Notes under the pieces: generated by a model
Told to the model about the DNA's origin: nothing
What the model saw: the letters and a program-made list of their open reading frames with translations, nothing else
Databases searched by the model: none
NCBI GenBank assembly: GCA_946411385.1
Contig: CAMKDV010000002.1
Span: 62,001 to 126,000, forward strand
Direction: 5' to 3'
DNA: 64,000 nucleotides
DNA from: an uncultured Bacteroidales bacterium
Lineage (GTDB): Bacteria; Bacteroidota; Bacteroidia; Bacteroidales; Paludibacteraceae
Made by a program: the position numbers and the translations under genes
In this document: piece after piece, positions 12,001 through 18,204 of the stretch
How positions within the stretch are numbered: the stretch's first letter is position 1
Layout: each line of letters starts with the position of its first letter

Positions 12001-13808
12001 ACGAGCACGACTCGGATGAGCCGAAGCAGCTCTCGCAGCTCATCATCCCGAACATCCCTGCCGACGGACAGACTCACACGCTCTATGTGCGCTTCGACGA
12101 TCCTGCAGGATGCTCTGCCCAGATGGAGCTCACCGCACCACTGCAGCCCGTGATCCATACAGCAGGCGCACTGGCCGGCATGCAGTATATCAGTTGTGAC
12201 AAGACGTACGAAGCTACCGTGGATGTCACGTTCGTCAACGGCGGCAAGATGCTTTGCCTGACCTATACCGATGCCGGCACGCAGCATACGCTCACCGCGC
12301 CTACGGTTCACGGCCAGACTTCGCACACCTTCACCCTGACCGGCCTGACCGATACCGACCATGGCGCCCACGACGTGCATGTCTACTTCGAGGATATGAG
12401 CGCATGCGGCATCGTGGCTACCTACACCGAGCCTACGCTCATCGTCATCACGCCTGATTTCGCGGTCAGCACTTCTGCCAACCCGTGCGGTATGGTCGAG
12501 TACACGCTTACCGGACAGATCACCTTCAACCATGCCGACGGCTGGCTGGTGGTAGAGTATGACGACGCTCATTGGGTCACTATCTCCAACCCCGTCTCCC
12601 CGACATCGTTCTCTATCCCGTACATGTCTGCTGAAGGCACCGGCCTGACGCTCAAGGCGCACTTCACCAACGCTCCGTCGTGCAGCGTGCAGTCGGCGCC
12701 GTTTGCTTCGCCGGAGGTGGCTACGCTCAGCGCAGCTGTCGCACGCGTCGACACCGTCTTCACTTGCTCCGACAAGGAGTATGTCGTGTATCTCGACATC
12801 GCTTCTGCCAACCAGCACGGCACAGGTGTGGTGCTTGACTGCACGGCAGATGGCACGGAGCGCATCGTGCTCACCTACACCGACTCGTTCAACGGCATCG
12901 ACTCGTTCACCATAGCCCGTCCTGAAAGCGCACAGACGCATTACGTGCGCGTACGATATGAGGACACAGGCTGTGAAGAAGATTTGATGGGTAGCACGCT
13001 CATCCACGTCAATCCGTACGTCAAGCCCGAGCCGGTCATCAAACTTGATTCTGTCGAGCGCATGTGTAACAGCGAGACCGAACTGGCATTGCCGTTCACG
13101 CTCGTACAGGGCGCCATCGATCAGGCTACGCTCACGCTGCTCGACCGCGACGGACAGACCATCGTCGATGCAGAGACGCTGACTAACGAGCAAGATACAC
13201 TCTTCCGTTACACCTTGCCCGAGAAGCTCGAAGCCGGCATCTATTCGGCTACGATTACGGCACAAGACACACTGAACTGTACGACCACACAGACGCTGCC
13301 TATCGAGTTCGCTATAGAAGGTCTGCTGCGCTCGAAATGGACGGACGTGCTGCTCGTAGATAACAGCAGCGGCTTGTATTCCGAATACCAGTGGTATCAG
13401 AACGGCACGCTGCTCGAAGGACAAACGGGACAAACGATCTACCTGCCCGAAGGCATGACGGGCAAGTCGTACTACTGCCGTCTGACCACCAAAGAGGGAT
13501 ATATCTATACCTGCGAATATGTATTTGACAGCATACCCCGAGCCGCCGATGACCCGCGCAACCAAGATCTGCTCAACGAGATTGACGTGCAGCCTAACCG
13601 TGTTATCCAAGGTGGTCGTGTACGCATCACACAGACGCTGACCGAACCGCTGCAGATCATTCTCTACAGCGCTACTGGCAAGCGCATCGAGCAGCATACG
13701 CAGACGGATGAAGCAGGATGGATCAACATGCCGTCCATCCAGGGCATCTACCTCGTGCGCGTGGAAGGCCAAAGCGGCATGACCACGGCAAAGATTGTCG
13801 TATACTAA
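1..13808 (+). CDS. Giant repeat adhesin with T9SS C-terminal sorting domain (5' partial)
   Basis: The frame is open from the first bases, so the track's ATG at 72 is internal and the start lies upstream. At least 4,600 residues are present. The N-terminal part looks like a beta-sandwich binding domain. Then come about 25 modules of roughly 120 residues (type A), each with one Cys near its start and one near its end and a core like 'GTLTVWVD', which suggests one disulfide per module. The middle (about residues 1,700-3,250) holds about 18 modules of about 87 residues (type B) with cores like 'AGTYTLKMVANSATC'. The last ~75 residues ('IILYSATGKR' ... 'GIYLVRVEGQ' ... 'AKIVVY') match a type A T9SS sorting domain, so the protein is probably exported by T9SS and attached to the cell surface. 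Adhesion or matrix function is inferred from architecture; no ligand can be named. Confidence 0.9.
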   Translation, partial: GVTTNPNIFWERFAHLSPKDGSYMAVFDGDSGEQIAWQASTSDNPNLKLKQGTTYMFSFWVANVNNFGEMVTRDTKNNAILQFKIRYKDKNDEWHERFLGEETDLNDDEYFNNLWHQNSATFTSDYDADEVIISVVDKNSTGMRIGNDFALDDIRFRAVSVRSATIRARELFSLEYKEPLSSPVNLRVEWLTTPACGLDTCTMRVSFRYPNTTTHNILLTLTDLTEGGYGTIVSGGLLSKTPIVGNPDSTDYVGIFTSRADDGKRIPGAIYKAGIIADAKTHNLKAKLTVLDSKSVDHGGETTKTADAPGVPALTIKKANIVDPACDGTTYGWDIDVDYTAFTGTELKFYIDDVEKAKRTISYNKDLQSITGVTISGLTADGKPHTLRVATGHTLDCVPTTKKIAPKGNLLTEFYVAAQPVDCDVTTYKLEGHWTVTKPSTSVFDTLIIKENGVIIYKDTVRGASADATSATGSKVFDGVYTIGADHKTYTAYLKERSDCPVTTAAAYSDPVTPKMTFDEDVSFEDISCNTMTYTLIVPIKYTNQHGRMWAYIDKGSPSEIKQEITDLAGYKSATGYTGYAEDASERKTLVKFTGLTGDYAAHTVSVECDGALSCHLTDGKAKGYTAPTIPTLTVTYYNKPDSVLPCNQTTYTLSGTIRYRNFDESTIRVWVDAASYAAAATNKRKEYAITPNSTDVLSLSFAIDNVPADSADHYLHVESAGRGAACPYTSEAIRAPFSPKIDEVYFTGNPATLACGTAAPYYTAVVNVRATNHCKARLTVEYPGGATETKTVTSDVTTFTFPTHPIDGSTQTVKVWFDYVHAKRSECETSNSFTAPVLPISSVSSISVTPATTACDEDTVSLSFDLNYTNQDGTLTVWVDDDHKAEKTIEYDYHNSSTSHTKNITLNGLPADGATHTLYYNFASANSCHNQAVPLAAFPRTPMITGVTTRVPEKINCSDASYKDTVDVAFKWTDDEILVVEYKDKSRTVHTEEVSLSGKSSPCRIIVTMDKKDGYAKDTVYVYFKGSGFSGCHEKGLHTKIFSTPSSSSVKGNFDVTVTDRSSCDNLLYDLSGKIEFTDADGDLIIECEGKDPIVKTSGSYTSPVSFKFEGLTTEAVGKAITTYFSNQTKCKSNSKEYNSPSIPSYSVSGMSFSAPVCDDTLSTLSFTLTHIKQTGTLKVWVDGLAKKTVTYTSGTVATDQVITFDGVRADSLTHTLHVQFEGGMCSTERTFTTPNAPYSPKVTSISSALKTAPCTFDKYTQTVTFTVGNSQNKKVTVMCKGQIVTATSHNGVNTIDIPNIPRTLSNLEDDSIVIFFPSADICSPRRKITYIEYPKPELVEINIPDEQGTIACGAASYSLIGNIRYTNLDSKPQVWLDSKESEAVTLGTATLKSKDTLTIAISGITVPTDGKLHTLHVKAGGWTASCSVADNFTAKWRPLISNVTAVQASEYAHCDGTYAVTGRVSFSQSNDKKLIIKYTDKDGITHTKEYSTSSSDTYKDYEITGLDHLGAHRDTIKAYFEGTDICNYDAQTEPYTTPVVKAITLGAITSNDVVCGESSFSISVPVSSNVAGETIILSDGYGHTKSVTSSTSTETYTMGGFTAAGSITAQFEGVACSKTAPQSFVATELKPYPTFSLEEITGQCHPASSFTVGYTHTNAANIKYAVKLGDVTKQAETTVAVNEGKTFSFSTVDWAAGTYTISAYAVSAAGCTSSTTSTTFTIYTKPRVTALSVAEACAEDATTTVTYTTADASTFKYYVVGKTTLSDAASVGSSFTLPIGAYAAGTYTLKMVANSATCISDTVSTPFTINKKPAITALAVADACAEDATTTVTYTTADASTFKYYVVGKTTLSDATPVGAPFTLPIGAYAAGTYTLKMVANSATCVSDTVSATFTINKKPAVTALAVADACAEDVSTTVTYTTADASTFKYYVVGKTTLSDATPVGAPFTLPIGAYAAGTYTLKMVANSATCVSDTVSATFTINKKPAVTALAVADACAEDANTTVTYTTADASTFKYYVVGKTTLSGATAVGTSFTLPIGTYTAGTYTLKMVANSATCGSDTVSTTFEVFAKPTIAISSIINRCDDEASTTVTYSVTAADTYKYYIVGKSSLSSAQAVTVGGTFSLDISSLTAGTYTLKMVANSASCVSDTTSKTFTVYSIPSVTITPPVPIHTGITPVNVSIALSGEATSYDYRFMDGDDPVPGAGNSGTDVAAAQTTITLATGALSEGTYKLYVTPKTATCTGIERHVDVVVNNKPSVSFIEPVEDICVGTSSLNISYTPSGDAETLTYFVKKGSITIVASTTIDVPEPLTPLVFDISSWGVGTYTISGHVTSDVPVVGDETTMDFTIYPLPTFAFKDELPADCYPSTSISVGYTSTNASLYSYTLTLEGAGSPARTANDQAAVADGSIILNTDGLTAGRYTLAVQATSAHGCNAADVVSKIVTIYPKPAIAITGIADQCDYESMTPVVYTSSDADTYNYYIVGQTSLKAIAPIAAPAGSFDLDISMLSAGTYTLKMVANSATCVSDTVSATFTINKKPAVTALAVADACAEDVSTTVTYTTADASTFKYYVVGKTTLSDAASVGSSFTLPVSSYAAGTYTLKMVANSATCISDTVSATFTINKKPAVTALAVADACAEDATTTVTYTTADASTFKYYVVGKTTLSDAASVGSSFTLPIGAYAAGTYTLKMVANSATCVSDTVSATFTINKKPAVTALAVADACAEDVSTTVTYTTADASTFKYYVVGKTTLSDATPVGAPFTLPIGAYAAGTYTLKMVANSATCVSDTVSATFTINKKPAVTALAVADACAEDATTTVTYTTADASTFKYYVVGKTTLSDAASVGSSFTLPIGAYAAGTYTLKMVANSATCVSDTVSATFTINKKPAVTALAVADACAEDVSTTVTYTTADASTFKYYVVGKTTLSDATPVGAPFTLPVSSYAAGTYTLKMVANSATCVSDTVSATFEVFAKPTIAISSIINRCDDEASTTVTYSVTAADTYKYYIVGKSSLSSAQAVTVGGTFSLDISSLTAGTYTLKMVANSASCVSDTTSSIFTIHPVPVVTLTPPMPIREGEASVPVALSLTDAETYDYIFYEADGISVREFGSDISASVTSIVLTSTATLPEGSYRLTVTPKNATTGCTGTTKEVQVKVNNKPSINFTEPAAVCVGTNSLNIEYTTSTDAKQFTYAITTKAGAPKQATTTVNLSEYPSSQTIDISTWEYGTYTLTGHVSYTTGTTTVTGDDTSVDFTILAQPTVEPISQPIDFIGCGESYDVTIVVNLFNNAGRDILARYTDNGGIHTTLPVHTSVGDQTATIVLSDLTDTDHTTAHEVLVYVDGFESCGYTASYNDPKRKTITFVEVNPQPKSCGDAIYTVTGTVKANCDEGTIVVEYDATHKQEVAASTSGKPFMISGIPEAGVAQLKAYYLGKTCGYVYADYSEPVKPQASITATPPTLACDVRSFDLPFTLSYTYQEAGTLTVWVDATHKKTFYSAAGGYLANNATAQTLTDAITGLPADGSTGHKLYYAFDGTHSCTDSINLAAFPRTPRITDVTPGNIPSVVPGLTGTYNPTFTVTYEYTDGETLMLDYQTADGTWHSVSSAPATMSGASSYTFTGLTFDDVAMSGRTVRVYFEGLTCRYEQPYPTPSNSSITFQTLTITNTSSCGSLLYNLSGTVSYTGTSVGDLVVELGAMHRCTIPESQCVADRPLPFAIQGIDVPVPATGSQLDAYFTNTSGNRAHSDLFYEPVIPAVDALNIEYGTPACDAVVTTLDFDIRYIKQKGTLTAWVDTQAPQTVTYTSIDADVPDVVHVQLDNIPADSMQHRLYISFDGDHSCADQSFPLPHAPFSPRIHSYQTDTSGIACGKDTYDVTVTFHADNHQGRPITVACRTQQQTITATDGLMSVTFTDIERTTDNSSDDYVEIYFADATYCTTPTRVSYDEPALPAISIANPVFVTPTCDSTTTTLTFDLSYTRQTGDLKIRVDDLPEQTVAYEHDSDEPKQLSQLIIPNIPADGQTHTLYVRFDDPAGCSAQMELTAPLQPVIHTAGALAGMQYISCDKTYEATVDVTFVNGGKMLCLTYTDAGTQHTLTAPTVHGQTSHTFTLTGLTDTDHGAHDVHVYFEDMSACGIVATYTEPTLIVITPDFAVSTSANPCGMVEYTLTGQITFNHADGWLVVEYDDAHWVTISNPVSPTSFSIPYMSAEGTGLTLKAHFTNAPSCSVQSAPFASPEVATLSAAVARVDTVFTCSDKEYVVYLDIASANQHGTGVVLDCTADGTERIVLTYTDSFNGIDSFTIARPESAQTHYVRVRYEDTGCEEDLMGSTLIHVNPYVKPEPVIKLDSVERMCNSETELALPFTLVQGAIDQATLTLLDRDGQTIVDAETLTNEQDTLFRYTLPEKLEAGIYSATITAQDTLNCTTTQTLPIEFAIEGLLRSKWTDVLLVDNSSGLYSEYQWYQNGTLLEGQTGQTIYLPEGMTGKSYYCRLTTKEGYIYTCEYVFDSIPRAADDPRNQDLLNEIDVQPNRVIQGGRVRITQTLTEPLQIILYSATGKRIEQHTQTDEAGWINMPSIQGIYLVRVEGQSGMTTAKIVVY
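5181..6224 (+). repeat. Tandem array 1: four 261-bp repeats in the adhesin gene
   Basis: Four consecutive in-frame 261-bp units (87 codons) begin at 5181, 5442, 5703 and 5964. Units 2 and 3 are nearly identical in DNA, including synonymous positions, so they arose recently or are homogenised by recombination. A diverged unit ('KPTIAISSI') follows directly. Confidence 0.93.
7629..8933 (+). repeat. Tandem array 2: five 261-bp repeats in the adhesin gene
   Basis: Five in-frame 261-bp units begin at 7629, 7890, 8151, 8412 and 8673. Two alternating variants are visible: 'DVSTTV' with 'ATPVGAPF' and 'DATTTV' with 'AASVGSSF'; the first unit combines 'DVSTTV' with 'AASVGSSF'. The unit at 8151 shares long identical DNA runs with units of array 1. 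The array is followed by the same diverged 'KPTIAISSI' unit as array 1. Confidence 0.93.
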
Positions 13809-13819
13809 TAGTTTTACAG

Positions 13820-14665
13820 ATGCGATATACCGTAATCATACCTCATTACAACACACCGGAGCTGTTGCGCCAGGCAATAGCTTCAGTGCCTGTACGCGAC
13901 GATGTAGAGGTGCTGGTGTCCGACGATAAGGAAGGTCGCGGAGCAGGCTGGGCACGCAATCAGATGCTGCCCAAGGCGCAAGGCGAATGGATCATGTTCC
14001 TTGATGCCGACGATCTGTTTACGCCGGAGGCTTTTCCAGCCTTCGACCGCATGACCGAACATACCGATGCCGACATCATCTATTTCCGCCTCATCAGCAC
14101 ATTTGTCGACACCGGCGAACTGTCCAACCGCGATGCACACCTCAACCGCCTGGTGGATGCCTATCTGCAAGCACCCACCCCATACAACGATAACGTCCTG
14201 CGCTACCGGTTTCACGAGCCTGTTGCCAAGCTCATCCGCCGAACGATGGTGATGGAGCACCATCTGACGTTCGAGAATGTGCGATGGGCGAATGATGTGC
14301 GTTTCTCAGCGGAGATTGGTCATTATGCCCGCAGCATAGCCGTGGCGCCGGATGTGGTGTACGACGCCCGCGTGCGTTATGGCAGTCTGGTCAACCAGCA
14401 TTCGCTCGACAGCCGGCGGTGCCGCTACGAGGTGATGCTGCGCCACAACCGGATGCTGCGCCAATGGGGACATCCCGAGATGCAGGAGTCGCTCATGTTC
14501 TCCCTACGTCGCGCGTTTGCCATGGGAGGCATAAAAGCGCTCATCGAGTTCATTCGCCTCGGCAGGCAGTATGATGCCGACTTCCTAATCGGATGGAAAG
14601 CATGGCTCAAGAACGCTTTCAACCGCGAGGAAAAGCAGGGCAAAGAACGGTATATCGTGTCATAA
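13820..14665 (+). CDS. Family 2 glycosyltransferase
   Basis: 281 residues from the ATG at 13820, chosen because 'MRYTVIIPHYNTPELL' is the usual GT2 N-terminus; the longer track ORF runs back into the adhesin in another frame. GT2 enzymes move a sugar from a nucleotide donor in the cytoplasm. The GT-A fold is supported by the N-terminal strand, 'VSDDKEGRGAGWARN' and the metal-binding 'FLDADD' near residue 60. The C-terminal half is less conserved, so acceptor and sugar are unknown. It starts 11 bp after the adhesin stop and is probably co-transcribed; a role in glycosylating surface material is only an inference from this position. Confidence 0.87.
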   Translation: MRYTVIIPHYNTPELLRQAIASVPVRDDVEVLVSDDKEGRGAGWARNQMLPKAQGEWIMFLDADDLFTPEAFPAFDRMTEHTDADIIYFRLISTFVDTGELSNRDAHLNRLVDAYLQAPTPYNDNVLRYRFHEPVAKLIRRTMVMEHHLTFENVRWANDVRFSAEIGHYARSIAVAPDVVYDARVRYGSLVNQHSLDSRRCRYEVMLRHNRMLRQWGHPEMQESLMFSLRRAFAMGGIKALIEFIRLGRQYDADFLIGWKAWLKNAFNREEKQGKERYIVS

Positions 14666-14697
14666 CGGACACACAGAAAAATTTTTCTTGCCAAAAA

Positions 14698-14729
14698 TTT
14701 GCAAATGTCAAAAAAAAGTAGTAACTTTG
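14698..14729 (+). promoter_or_regulatory. Bacteroidota-type promoter for the divIC-ruvC group
   Basis: TTTG at 14698-14701 and TAACTTTG at 14722-14729 with a 20-base spacer match the Bacteroidota sigma-ABfr consensus. It lies 17 bp upstream of the divIC ATG. Confidence 0.85.
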
Positions 14730-14746
14730 TACCGCTTTTTTGAAGT

Positions 14747-15070
14747 ATGAAACTGGATAAAGAAAGTTGGCTCTCTTTCCTCGACGCTCATCCGTGGGTG
14801 AAGCGTTGGGTGCTCAACAAGTATATTGTTGCCGGTGTGGTATGTGGGCTACTCTTTCTTTTCGGCGGTGAGCAGAGTCTGTTGCAGCAATGCAAGCGCT
14901 TGAGGCACATGCGTCATCTGCAGGAGCAGATCACTATCAGCCGCGAGCATATAGCCCAATGTGAGCGCGATTTGCAGACCCTCACCGATACCGACAGTCT
15001 GGAGCGTTTCGCGCGCGAAAAATACCATATGCACACGCCTAATGAAGAGGTGTATGTAATCAAACCATAG
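14747..15070 (+). CDS. FtsB/DivIC-type septum formation protein
   Basis: 107 residues. A short cytoplasmic N-terminus is followed by one membrane helix ('YIVAGVVCGLLFLFGG', about 26-42), a coiled coil (about 45-80) and a C-terminal 'ERFAREKYHMHTPNEEVYVI' segment that is the family hallmark. FtsB/DivIC proteins bind FtsL and FtsQ/DivIB in the divisome and help activate septal peptidoglycan synthesis. Length and topology fit the family. It is the first gene after the promoter at 14698 and is followed 1 bp later by a small membrane protein gene and then ruvC. Confidence 0.88.
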   Translation: MKLDKESWLSFLDAHPWVKRWVLNKYIVAGVVCGLLFLFGGEQSLLQQCKRLRHMRHLQEQITISREHIAQCERDLQTLTDTDSLERFAREKYHMHTPNEEVYVIKP

Positions 15071-15071
15071 G

Positions 15072-15230
15072 ATGAAAGCAGGATATATCCTTTTGATCAT
15101 AGGCTTGGTGGGACTGGCAGCAGGTGCCATCCTCTCGGTGAAAGATATCGAGCCGTATGCCGACTATACGTTGGTAGGAGCTGCCGTGTTGGTCGTATTG
15201 TCAGGCTCGCTAAGGATGCGTAACAAATAA
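15072..15230 (+). CDS. Small two-helix membrane protein
   Basis: 52 residues, absent from the ORF track. The reading begins 'MKAGYILLIIGLVGLAAGA' and contains a second hydrophobic segment ('YTLVGAAVLVVLSGSL') before a basic end 'RMRNK'. Two membrane helices are joined by a short polar loop. It sits between divIC (1-bp gap) and ruvC (8-bp gap), so it is almost certainly translated as part of that operon. I do not recognise a family. Confidence 0.75.
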   Translation: MKAGYILLIIGLVGLAAGAILSVKDIEPYADYTLVGAAVLVVLSGSLRMRNK

Positions 15231-15238
15231 TTGACTGT

Positions 15239-15862
15239 ATGCAGGACCGTCTCGTCAACGAACACATGATCCTCGGTATCGACCCGGGCACGTTGTATAT
15301 GGGCTACGCCATCTTGCATACCGTGGGGCAGAAAGCCGAGATCATCGACTTTGGCGTGTACGACGTGCATAAGCTGGACGACCAGTACGCACGGCTGCAG
15401 AGGGAGTTCTTTTTCTTGCAGGAGATAATCGATAGGCATCACCCTTCGTGCCTGGCTATCGAGACGCAGTTTGTGGACAAGAACCCCCAGACGATGATCA
15501 AGATTGTGCACGCCCAGGGTGTGGCTATCGCGGCTGCCTTATCGAGGGATGTGCCCGTGTACGAATATTCGCCGATGAAGATCAAGATGGCTATCACCGG
15601 CAACGGCCACTCCACCAAACAGCAGGTGGCGGATATGTTACAGCGCTTTCTGCACATACCCGACGAGCAGATGCCTAAGAAGCTCGATGCTACCGACGCA
15701 CTGGCTATTGCCTACTGCCATTTCCTGCAATTAGGGCTGCCGGTCAATACCGCCAAAGGCGCCAAGAACTGGACGACCTTTGCCAAGCAGCACGGCATGG
15801 TGGACGGCGCTGCCACCACCCCCAACCAGAAGCTCCTCGCGGCACTGCGAGGGAAAAAGTGA
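15239..15862 (+). CDS. ruvC: Crossover junction endodeoxyribonuclease RuvC
   Basis: 207 residues. RuvC is the Holliday-junction resolvase that works with RuvAB. The acidic catalytic residues are visible in 'ILGIDPGT' (first Asp), 'AIETQFV' (Glu) and 'DATDALAIAYCH' (last Asps), and 'KNPQTMIKIVHAQGVAI' is the conserved central helix. The start at 15239 gives a nine-residue lead before the first strand, as is common in Bacteroidales; the ATG at 15266 would be the alternative. The C-terminus has about 30 residues beyond the usual core. Confidence 0.95.
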   Translation: MQDRLVNEHMILGIDPGTLYMGYAILHTVGQKAEIIDFGVYDVHKLDDQYARLQREFFFLQEIIDRHHPSCLAIETQFVDKNPQTMIKIVHAQGVAIAAALSRDVPVYEYSPMKIKMAITGNGHSTKQQVADMLQRFLHIPDEQMPKKLDATDALAIAYCHFLQLGLPVNTAKGAKNWTTFAKQHGMVDGAATTPNQKLLAALRGKK

Positions 15863-15957
15863 AAAGTGAAAGGAGAGAGGACGCTGCGCTATAGGACGCA
15901 ATAATTTGCTACAGAGTTTAGGACGCTGCGCTACAGGGGAAAGGTGAAAGCTGAAAA

Positions 15958-16001
15958 ATGAAATAACAAATAACAAATAACAAATAACAAATAAATAATA
16001 A
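15958..16001 (+). repeat. Short tandem repeat AAATAAC between ruvC and the ferredoxin gene
   Basis: Five to six tandem copies of AAATAAC fill the bases before the ferredoxin start. Just upstream (15879-15937) the 18-bp sequence AGGACGCTGCGCTAYAGG occurs twice. This is one of several simple repeat types in the gaps of this window. Confidence 0.85.
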
Positions 16002-16002
16002 C

Positions 16003-16170
16003 ATGGCTTACAAAATTTCTGACGACTGCATTGCATGCGGTACATGTAAAGATGAATGCCCGATGGGCGCAATCTCTGAAGGCGAGCACTACTCGATTGA
16101 TCCGGACGTATGTGTCGATTGCGGCACGTGCGCTGATGTATGCCCGAGCGGCGCTATCGGTCCGATGTAA
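16003..16170 (+). CDS. 2[4Fe-4S] ferredoxin
   Basis: 55 residues, missed by the ORF track. It contains two classical cluster motifs, 'CIACGTCKDECP' and 'CVDCGTCADVCP', each CxxCxxCxxxCP, which together bind two [4Fe-4S] clusters in a small cytoplasmic electron carrier. Length and sequence match clostridial-type ferredoxins common in anaerobes, so the organism is likely anaerobic. The track ORF at 16031 overlaps it in another frame and is not the true start of the next gene. Confidence 0.95.
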   Translation: MAYKISDDCIACGTCKDECPMGAISEGEHYSIDPDVCVDCGTCADVCPSGAIGPM

Positions 16171-16177
16171 TTCACGA

Positions 16178-18160
16178 ATGACGTTAGTCAACAGCTTTTC
16201 TCATCATCTTCGTCAGTACCTGTGCCGCTTGGCGGCATGTGTGCCGGCGCTGGTGATGGGATCGTGTGTGTTTGCCGTGGAGGCGTCCGACCTCCGACTG
16301 GCAGAGGTAGAGGTGGTGGCTGAGCAAGCGGAAGTGCAGTCGCGTGCGTATAGACTCGTGTCGGTACTATCGCGCGATGAGATAGCTGCGCTGCCGGCTG
16401 CTACCGTGGCGGATATACTCCAATACCTTCCGGGCTTGGATGTGCGGCGCCGTGGGGCGAACGATGCCCAGGTAGACCTCAGCATGCGCGGCGGCACTTT
16501 CGATCAGGTGCTTGTGCTCATCAACGGCGTACCGCTCACCGATGCGCAGACAGGCCATTATACGCTCAACCTGCCCATATCTTCCCTGCTCATCGAACGC
16601 ATAGAGGTGCTGCAAGGCGCTTCTACCCTCGTATCCGGCACCAATGCGTATGCCGGCGCGGTGAACATCGTCACGGGCAGCGGGGCACAGGCATCTGCCG
16701 ACGACAGCTGCTCGTCAGCCGTCCATTCGTCGCTGCGACTATCCACCGGCATGAACGCACTGTTCAGTCCGGCTGCCACGCTCTCGGCGGTGGCTGGCGA
16801 GGTAAAGGTGGATGCCTCGGCTGACTACAGCTACACCGACGGCTACTATGCGCCCTCACCTTCGGCGCGTGAGGCGGAAGCGCTCGCCAATAACTCCTGC
16901 CGCTTGGCAAACATCTATATGCGTACACGCTGGCGCACGCTGGACGTACAAGCCGGTGCGCAATACAAGGATGCCGGAGCCGGACTGTTCTATGGCAGCA
17001 GTACCGACCAGCATGATGCCACCCGTACCGTTTTTGCCTCAGCGCGGTATGCCCACCACTGGGGAGCATGGAGTTTGCATGCGCAGGCAGCCTACCGGCT
17101 TAACCATGACCACTACGAGTGGCATCGCGGCAATCCTGCCGGCAGCAATACCCATACCACCCATACAGCCGATGCCATCCTTCGGGCTGCGTATGCCTCA
17201 GCTATAGGTACTACCTCTCTCGGGCTGGAGCTGCGCAACGAGAATATACGCTCCACCGCTCTGGGCGACACCAACAGGCTGCATCTGGCCTATTTCGCTT
17301 CGCAAACCTTCGCTTACCGCCACCTCTATGCCTCGCTCAGCCTGTGCGGGCATTACAACACATTCTTTGGCCACCGGCTGACCGGAGGCACCAACCTCGG
17401 CTATCATTTCCCCGCCCGCGCCGGGCGCGCTGACGAAGGCAGCCTGTACGTGAACGCCTCTCGCGCCTTGCGTCTGCCCACGTTCACCGACCTCTATTAC
17501 GATGCCGGCAACCAGCTCGGCAACCCTGATCTGAAGCCCGAGACGGCGTGGATGTTCTCCATTGGAGGAACGTACAACCATTGCGCTTTCCACCTGACGG
17601 CCGACGGATGGTACCGTCTCTCCAACAACACTATCGACTGGGTGTATGTGCCCGACGACACGCGCCGTCCCTATCATGCTGCCAACGCGCAGCGCTTGCA
17701 TGCTGCCGGAGCCGAACTGACCGCAGCCTACCGTCCTGTCGCCGACAGCCGTCATGTCAATAGCCATTGGCTGCGTGCCGTTACGATTACCTATGCCTAT
17801 ACGTGGCTCGACATGGACCTGCATGCCACGCAATCGCGTTACCTGGACTACCTGAGCCACAAGCTGGTGCTCGGCATCGAGCATGCCATCTACGTATCGC
17901 CTCACCCTGACCGCAGCGGCGTGATTGCCGCAGCATGGCATCTGCGCTGGCAGAAGCGTGAAGGCGACTACACCTCTGCTGAAGGCGTCGTATGCCCCTA
18001 TCAGCCCGTACTGCTGCTGGATGGCAGCCTCTGCTGGCAGAACAGCCGCATCAAGGTCAGCGCCGATTGCACCAACATCACCAACCGCCATTATTACGAC
18101 TATGGCTCACTGCTCATGCCCGGAGCATGGGCTAAGATCACCGTAGAAGCCCACATATAA
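16178..18160 (+). CDS. TonB-dependent outer membrane receptor
   Basis: 660 residues from the ATG at 16178; this start clears the ferredoxin gene and gives a signal peptide ('LAACVPALVMGSCVFAVEA'). A plug domain (about 50-165) has the expected elements 'LQYLPGLDVRRRG', 'FDQVLVLINGVPL' and 'IERIEVLQGA'. The rest is a beta-barrel with a late 'NITNRHYYDYGSLLMPGAW' typical of the final strands of siderophore or cobalamin-type receptors. It lacks the long N-terminal domain of SusC-type proteins. The receptor would import a scarce ligand using TonB energy; the ligand is not predictable. A lipoprotein gene follows 44 bp later. Confidence 0.92.
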   Translation: MTLVNSFSHHLRQYLCRLAACVPALVMGSCVFAVEASDLRLAEVEVVAEQAEVQSRAYRLVSVLSRDEIAALPAATVADILQYLPGLDVRRRGANDAQVDLSMRGGTFDQVLVLINGVPLTDAQTGHYTLNLPISSLLIERIEVLQGASTLVSGTNAYAGAVNIVTGSGAQASADDSCSSAVHSSLRLSTGMNALFSPAATLSAVAGEVKVDASADYSYTDGYYAPSPSAREAEALANNSCRLANIYMRTRWRTLDVQAGAQYKDAGAGLFYGSSTDQHDATRTVFASARYAHHWGAWSLHAQAAYRLNHDHYEWHRGNPAGSNTHTTHTADAILRAAYASAIGTTSLGLELRNENIRSTALGDTNRLHLAYFASQTFAYRHLYASLSLCGHYNTFFGHRLTGGTNLGYHFPARAGRADEGSLYVNASRALRLPTFTDLYYDAGNQLGNPDLKPETAWMFSIGGTYNHCAFHLTADGWYRLSNNTIDWVYVPDDTRRPYHAANAQRLHAAGAELTAAYRPVADSRHVNSHWLRAVTITYAYTWLDMDLHATQSRYLDYLSHKLVLGIEHAIYVSPHPDRSGVIAAAWHLRWQKREGDYTSAEGVVCPYQPVLLLDGSLCWQNSRIKVSADCTNITNRHYYDYGSLLMPGAWAKITVEAHI

Positions 18161-18204
18161 CCAACAGCAAAGCTCACCAACAGAGAAACTAAAAAACAGA
18201 GAAC

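Noticed and set aside
11598-13772. 724-residue minus-strand ORF
   Set aside because: Composition is Arg/His/Val-rich with no motif; it is a long shadow of the G+C-rich adhesin C-terminal modules.
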